In this document: piece by piece, positions 58,886 to 64,000 of the stretch | Numbering within the stretch: position 1 is the stretch's first letter | Layout: each line of letters opens with the position of its first letter | The notes under the pieces: generated by a model | What the model saw: the letters and a program-made list of their open reading frames with translations, nothing else | Told to the model about the DNA's origin: nothing | Database searches by the model: none | Source: Aurantiochytrium sp. KH105 | Lineage: Eukaryota; Sar; Bigyra; Thraustochytrida; Thraustochytriidae | Length of the DNA stretch: 64,000 bases | Assembly: GCA_003116975.1 (NCBI GenBank) | Contig: BGKB01000024.1 | Span: forward strand, 124,001-188,000 | Direction of reading: 5' to 3' | Program-made: the position numbers and the translations under genes

Positions 58886-59238
58886 CTCGTTTCGACTCGA
58901 GTCTGATTTTGCTCCTGAATATGAGAATGGTCTGACGAACCCTGAGCAGCCCCCTGCTCCGGAGTAACGCTGTCCTTCAACAAGACGACTTCGATACTCA
59001 GATTCGTATCAGTATTGGTCGTCTCCTGCGCTGATGAAGCGATGCTCTGGTCTTCGCCCGAGGTTGGCTGTAAGTCGTGAGCCTGCGCGAGGGTCACCTG
59101 CAAGAATTCGTTCATTTCTACGTCGTCATCAGCCAACTCGATGGCATGAGCAACGTCGCAGTGCTCGGGGTCAACTTCTGGACCGATAAATTCGCAGAGC
59201 TCTTGCAGCACCTCGGCGCCTAGCTCGTGCGAGCTCAT
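58786..59238 (-). CDS. Small acidic protein of unknown function
   Basis: Encodes 150 aa from the ATG at 59238. The N-terminal 55 residues are acidic and helical (LGAEVLQELCEFIGPEVDPE, HAIELADDDVEMNEFLQVTL). The rest is Ser/Thr/Gln-rich and likely disordered, ending in a Lys/Ser-rich segment (KQSLAKKHTSSESSDSAPSQ). The stop falls inside an 84-bp tandem duplication. Past the stop the same frame resumes with a similar segment (KQALAKKHTSSASSG), so the protein may once have been about 30 residues longer. Family not recognised. Confidence 0.5.
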   Translation of the reverse strand: MSSHELGAEVLQELCEFIGPEVDPEHCDVAHAIELADDDVEMNEFLQVTLAQAHDLQPTSGEDQSIASSAQETTNTDTNLSIEVVLLKDSVTPEQGAAQGSSDHSHIQEQNQTRVETSVGPAKAKQSLAKKHTSSESSDSAPSQLAPQKV

Positions 59239-61770
59239 GCTTGCGAACGTCGAAAACGGGAGTAGAACGAGGTCGTCACCGCAGGCGGCCGCTGCGGGTG
59301 CAGGCAGGTAGGCGGGCCGTCAGGACAGAATGAATGAACGAAGGATCGAAGGAAGGCACGCAAGTAGAGGAGAAAAGGAGTGAGGAGAGAAGGGGAAAGA
59401 AGGTTCTCCAAGTGCTGACCGCTTCTTAAAGGCGTCTCGGCTCGCCGTGCAAGCAGCCCCAACTGAAGTCGTCTTCGGGTCCGTGCAAGCAGCCCTTGCC
59501 GCGACCCCCCCCCCTTTCCCCCTTCCCCTATTTTCCCTCCCTCCCCCGCGCGACGCTGCGTGGAGCGAGCGCGCGACCCTGGAGCTGGCTCTGTTGATTT
59601 TCGATCGCGCCTACACGTCCCGCCTCGCGCAGACAGCGCTCGGGCTGCCAGACGTCCAGACCGCCAGACGTCCAGACCGCCAGACCGCCAGAGGGCCGCG
59701 CGCCCCGCCGCGCGCAGACCGAGGCGTCCGCTTGCGCTCTTCGCTCGTGCTCTCCTCCGCGCTGCACCGCCTATAGCGCGCGCTTTTCTGTTTTGGTTTA
59801 CTTGCTTGGAGGCCGCTCGGTCTTCTTCAAGGGTCACACAGAGCGAAGGAAAGTAAGTTCTTAGGGACGAAAGTCGATAAACCAACCTGAACAGCCGCCA
59901 GAGAAAGCAAGAAAGGGAGGAAGCAGAAAAAAGGAAAAAAGCGAGCAGCAGCCGCTATCCCTCGAACCCCGCTCCCATCCATCCATCCACCCATCCATTC
60001 GTCCTTCTCTCGGCACGCGGCCAGCTTGCCTGCCGTCGCCGCCCCAAACGAACGTGGGCGCTCAAGGTGCGTAACTACAACCGGCCGCCGCTCCCGCTTG
60101 CTTTGAAAACTTTGTGTAATTTATAAATAAGAAGCACGTGCTCGCACAGGGAAGGCCAAGCCCGCGTCCCTGTGTGCAAGACCGTCTCGGACGCGCCACA
60201 CCACGTGCAGCGGCTGCGCTCGCTGGCTGAATGCAGCAGCAGCTCGTGGCAGGGTGGGCATGCGGCCTGCGCGCGTCCCGCCGGTGGCTGGCGAGCCCGA
60301 GGGAGGAGAGGAGAGCAGAGGAGCGAGGCAGGCCGCTGCCGCGCGTTGCGCAGGCACGTGCCGCACGTGCGCTGCGCTCGAACCCCTCCCTCCTAGAGAC
60401 GCCTCGCTCCCTCGCTCGGGTGCGCGCCAGGGCGCCTGACCTCGCGCGCGCCCCAGGGCAAGCTTCCTCCCCTCCGCGCCTCGCGCCGGGCAGCGCGGCG
60501 GCGGCACGCGGAGCTCGAGCGGCCAACCGCTTGGCGGCGGCGCCGCCGCGCGAGGCGAAGGGAGCAGAGAGACTGCTCGGAGCGGAGAGACGGCGCGAAG
60601 GATGGGGTAGATGGAGTAGGCCGGGGAGACCTGAGAACTTCTTCTTTTGCAGAGTACACGCAGCAGTGGCAGCTTGGCGCTCCAGCGGTGCGGGCAGAGC
60701 ACAGCGACCTGGCAGGGCAGGTGTCTGCGGTGGCCCCGCGGGCACGTCACCCGTCCCACCAGCTCGCACTGCGGCGAGACGAGCAGCACGTGGTGCCGCA
60801 GCGGCAGGCTTGCAAAGCGCGCAGCTCCGACTGCAAGGAGGCCTCTGGTCCAGCCCAGTCAGCTAGTCCTCCTAATTAAGCTAGTCCAGCCTGCGCTACG
60901 TCGATCACAAGCCTCGCGCTGGGCACGTCGCCAGCAGCGCCGAAAGCGGAAGCCTGCTGCTGGCAGGTGCCCCGAGTCAGTTCGATGCGCTGGCTCGTGC
61001 TGGTTGCGGGCACCCGCAAGCGCCGCTGGAGCAGCGAGGCGAGGTGCCCACGCTGGTGTCGCTCAGCTTTGCAACAGCGACGGCTGCAGTGAGAACATCG
61101 TTCCCGGTGTCCTTGGACCAGCCGCTAGGCGCCAAGCGACGGCCGTCGCGGCCCTTCCTCGCTCGCAAGGCGGCAGCAGCAGCAGCAGCAGCAGCATACA
61201 GCTTCCTCGCTCGTTTGCGCGCCCCGAGGACCAGCGCAGGCACGCGCGCCGCGCTGTGCACGCCTCGCGCGCTGCGCTGCGCAAAGCGCAGCGCGTTGAT
61301 GGGATATAGGCCGGACCCGGTCCCTTCTTCTTTTTTTTTAAATTTGTTTTTTTTTTTTAAAAAAAAATTTTAGAGCGTAAAAACAAAGGAGAGAGCTGAG
61401 CTGAGCCAGATTATCCGAGTCCTGTTCTCTCTCTTGCGGCCGGAATGATGCTTGCTGTCGCGCGCGCGCGCGCTTCCCGCGAGCGCAAAGCAAATCGAGC
61501 GGCGCGTGGCGTTGTGCGCGCGTGCCTTGCCTCGCGGCATCATGCCCGAGAAAGCAATCCTTTTTCCCCTTTCTGCCTTTTTTTCCTTCCCTTTTTCGAT
61601 TTCTAGAAACAGCTTTCTGCTTCTTCCTTTTTCTGCGAGGCTCCCTCATTTATAGGCCTATACCTTCACAAGTTTCTCTAAAATTAATCCTTTTTTTCTT
61701 CCAAAAAAGAATGGCACACGCACGTCCTAGTTCCAACCAAGCGATCCCGCTCCTTCTCGCCTACCACCAG

Positions 61771-61835
<65 letters not shown>

Positions 61836-62524
61836 TGAAGCAAAAGCAGCAGCAGCAGCAGCAGCAGCAGTGGCAGCAGTGGCAGCAGTGGCAGCAGTGG
61901 CAGCGCTAGCGCAAGCGAGCTCGCTGCCCGCGCAGATGCCCCTGGCAGCGCCTCGCTCTCTTGTTTTCGGGCCGTGCACACGTACAAGGCGAGGGGCGCG
62001 AACGAGCCTTGTTTTGCTCCCATTGCGCCTATCCTGCGCCAATCTTGCGGCCCTGCTGGCCCGGGGGCACGCACGCGCGCCTCGCGCGCTGCTGGCAGCT
62101 GCTGGCAGCTGCTGGCCCGCGAGCTTCGCGGCGGTGGTTTCTTGTCGAGCGAGCCGGCGGGCCAGCACACGAACGAGCGCTCGGACGGATCATCCAGTTT
62201 GAGTTACGAATTAAGGTGGGTCTGGGAGGTACAGTGCACAAGACATGGTGCACTCTTCGACCGGAACGAACGATTGAAAGCGCAAGAGCAAATCCGCGCG
62301 AGAGCAAACCCGCTTTGAGGATCAATCGCTTGTGGCGAGGGCGCAAGAGACCTGCACGAGGTACGCGAGGCCTGATCGCCGCCGCGCGAGGCCTTCGAGA
62401 GGCATCCGTCGGCCGGGAGAGGTGGGCGGGCACGAAGGGAAGATCCACCTTTGGCCACGCACAAAGCGAACATCTCCGCGTGCGCAGGGTATGCAGTGCG
62501 AGCAAGGTCGAGAGGGAGGCAGAC
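59239..62524. other. 3.3-kb GC-rich region without a supported gene
   Basis: Long frames exist on both strands, but all are Arg/Ala/Ser-rich and overlap each other, with no domain. It contains GCCAGACGTCCAGACC repeats (59646-59692), C-runs (59501-59515), CATC repeats (59976-59998), GCA arrays (61171-61196, 61772-61832), CG dinucleotides (61459-61471) and long A/T runs (61330-61370). Spliced genes or RNA genes cannot be excluded. Confidence 0.35.
61772..61832 (+). repeat. (CAG)20 trinucleotide array
   Basis: About twenty perfect CAG/GCA units, followed after a short break by about nine more (61845-61870) and then four GCAGTG units. It sits in a frame that would encode polyalanine after an ATG at 61710. 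Confidence 0.93.
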
Positions 62525-63172
62525 ATGGTGGACGTACACGTCCGCGAAATCGACTTGTCCGAGCGGCTTTGGATGGTGGCCCGCTTCGAGATTGCGGTGC
62601 AAACGGGAACACCGCTGGAGACCTTGACTGTGCGTGCAAGCGTCCAGCACCGAGGCCAGCCCGTGGCGGTTATCGAAACATCTCTTAACGTGATCGCGGG
62701 CACTGGCGACGAGAGTGCGACGCTTCAAAAGGGCTGGTGTGGGCCTCATAGGGCCTTCGCGAACCTCGATATCGCCCGCTGCGAACACGGGCTCGATGGT
62801 GATATAAAAAAATCCCGCCCTCTGCGTCTTGCAGTTGCTGTTGAAGATGGCACCATGCGCTATGACACCTGCGCCAGCTTTACTCTTGCAATCTTTCTTG
62901 CCGGTGAAAAGATTGCTGACGCTACCCAGTCCACTCCGAACAGTATGCACGAGCTCTTTACGAGCGCCCACCTTCTTGGGAACTTGCCGGTACACTGGGC
63001 TTGCGCGCAGCCCCCATCCATGCATGCTTCGCTGCAATTAAATGTGGCAATCTTGGACGATTCATACTTGCATTCAGCTGATCTCCAGGATACTAGCTTT
63101 CTTGAGAGCAACGAGGAAGTACACGCAAATTCTGCCGAACTTTACGCAGCCTCATACAAGCTAGACCCGTGA
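62525..63172 (+). CDS. Unrecognised protein
   Basis: Encodes 215 aa from the ATG at 62525. The frame is open upstream to 61961 but becomes Arg/Ala-rich low complexity there, so this start is preferred. The protein looks folded and beta-rich at the N-terminus: VDVHVREIDLSERLWMVARF, ASVQHRGQPVAVIETSLNVI, LRLAVAVEDGTMRYDTCASF. A helical and acidic C-terminus follows. Five Cys are scattered. I recognise no family or motif, and no signal peptide or membrane span is visible. Confidence 0.5.
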   Translation: MVDVHVREIDLSERLWMVARFEIAVQTGTPLETLTVRASVQHRGQPVAVIETSLNVIAGTGDESATLQKGWCGPHRAFANLDIARCEHGLDGDIKKSRPLRLAVAVEDGTMRYDTCASFTLAIFLAGEKIADATQSTPNSMHELFTSAHLLGNLPVHWACAQPPSMHASLQLNVAILDDSYLHSADLQDTSFLESNEEVHANSAELYAASYKLDP

Positions 63173-63446
63173 TTGACTTGAATTCTCTGAAAAAGCACAA
63201 TTCTGCACGTGTAGGTAGCTTTCTTCCAGTGAAGCGCCGAGACACAAATGCGTGAACATGGTCTCGTGCACATGGACGTCAGGTGCTGCCGCGCCAATCA
63301 AATCAAGCAGCGCGCTTTCGATCGTTCAGTAGGTCGAACTTTCAAAGATTCACCAAATAATGATACATGATTAAATCTTCTCTACGACCTGTAGATTGTT
63401 GTCTTCCCGGTTGGCGGCCTTTTTGCATGACTCGAATATCTCTTGT

Positions 63447-63857
63447 ATGACTATTGTTGAATGGGAACTCGCTCGCAGAAGAAACTCTGCTCTCGAGTTT
63501 GCTTCGTCGAAACGCCGCTTCTATCGTTTGCGCGATCCCTTCCCGCCCCCCCCCCAAAAAAAAAAGTGGCGCTCAATGTCGATTTTCGCTCGATCAAGTC
63601 GTGTTGGCACGCGTGAAGCGACGCTGAAAAAGGCGCTTGCTATTGCTGATGAAATTATGAAATTGCACGAGCTCGCGGATGAGATCATGGCTCGCTTCTA
63701 CATATGTGCGCGGCATGTTCTAAAAGGCAACGACAGCGAGGACGATCAATCGCTCTGTTCTTCAAGAACTACCCGACGTACGTTTCGAAGACAACTAGGC
63801 TCTAGGTCTTCCGTAACGACCGGCGCGTCATCATCGCACGCATTTAGGTCTTGGTGA
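63447..63857 (+). CDS. Short hypothetical protein (doubtful)
   Basis: Encodes 136 aa from the ATG at 63447. The middle crosses a C10/A10 homopolymer (63546-63566), which would code for PPPPQKKK, so frame errors are possible. A helix with a near repeat, ADEIMKLHELADEIMARFY, is the only notable element. The Ser/Arg-rich C-terminus is unremarkable. Confidence 0.25.
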   Translation: MTIVEWELARRRNSALEFASSKRRFYRLRDPFPPPPQKKKWRSMSIFARSSRVGTREATLKKALAIADEIMKLHELADEIMARFYICARHVLKGNDSEDDQSLCSSRTTRRTFRRQLGSRSSVTTGASSSHAFRSW

Positions 63858-64000
63858 TTTCGTTTTAGGTGCTGAGAAAAAGAGTAAGAAGTTCGTGCCA
63901 GCCTGATAATTACGAACCGCACCGCGTCAAAACCTGCACACCACCATTCGAGTGATCACCAATGATGCAAGCAAGTTTGTTTTGCGGGCCAGAAACACTT

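Noticed and set aside
60062-60866. Overlapping long frames on both strands
   Set aside because: All are Arg/Ala/Ser-rich, mutually overlapping, without domains; GC-rich composition explains them.

Overview
This is nuclear DNA from a GC-rich, gene-dense single-celled eukaryote. The evidence is a 20S proteasome beta subunit, TIM50, an RNA polymerase III subunit, queuine tRNA-ribosyltransferase, GT-AG introns, and two intron-bearing tRNA-Ser genes. Most genes are long, intron-poor single frames. CEP104-like and C2HC zinc-finger proteins suggest a flagellated cell. My best guess is a stramenopile of the thraustochytrid/labyrinthulid type; this is inference from gene style and needs homology searches to confirm.

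Layout. 1-4588: a large minus-strand gene running off the left edge. 5.6-15.5 kb: a membrane-anchored JmjC protein, a C2HC zinc-finger protein, a coiled-coil/LRR protein and a proline-rich triple-C2, four-EF-hand protein. 16.1-26.4 kb: an L-type lectin-PSI-multi-membrane protein, proteasome beta2 (three exons), a head-to-head pair of a SLC35-type transporter and QTRT1, and an FKBP-TPR protein with a membrane span and a canopy-like lumenal tail. 28.6-32.7 kb: a copper P1B-ATPase with unusual CxxxC metal-binding repeats. 33.8-34.1 kb: two tRNA-Ser(GCU) genes. 37.0-42.4 kb: an FTR1-type iron permease and an ABC transporter.

42.8-48.6 kb holds four related genes (candidate LURP-one/tubby-like/scramblase fold), two of them in a recent 1.7-kb tandem duplication. 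Next come partial tandem copies of the start region of a UDP-glycosyltransferase gene (49.2-51.1 kb). 51.2-57.9 kb: TatD nuclease, POLR3K, a CEP104-like protein and TIM50. 58-64 kb is gene-poor, with tandem repeats, homopolymers, CAG arrays and three unrecognised ORFs.

The genes are mostly unrelated housekeeping or membrane functions. The copper ATPase and the iron permease lie within 5 kb, which may be chance. The most unusual material is the lectin-PSI-7TM protein, the FKBP-TPR-TM-canopy-like fusion, the CxxxC HMA repeats, the tubby-like cluster and the promoter/start duplication before the glycosyltransferase. Starts given here are the first plausible ATG. Several open frames extend further upstream without an ATG.
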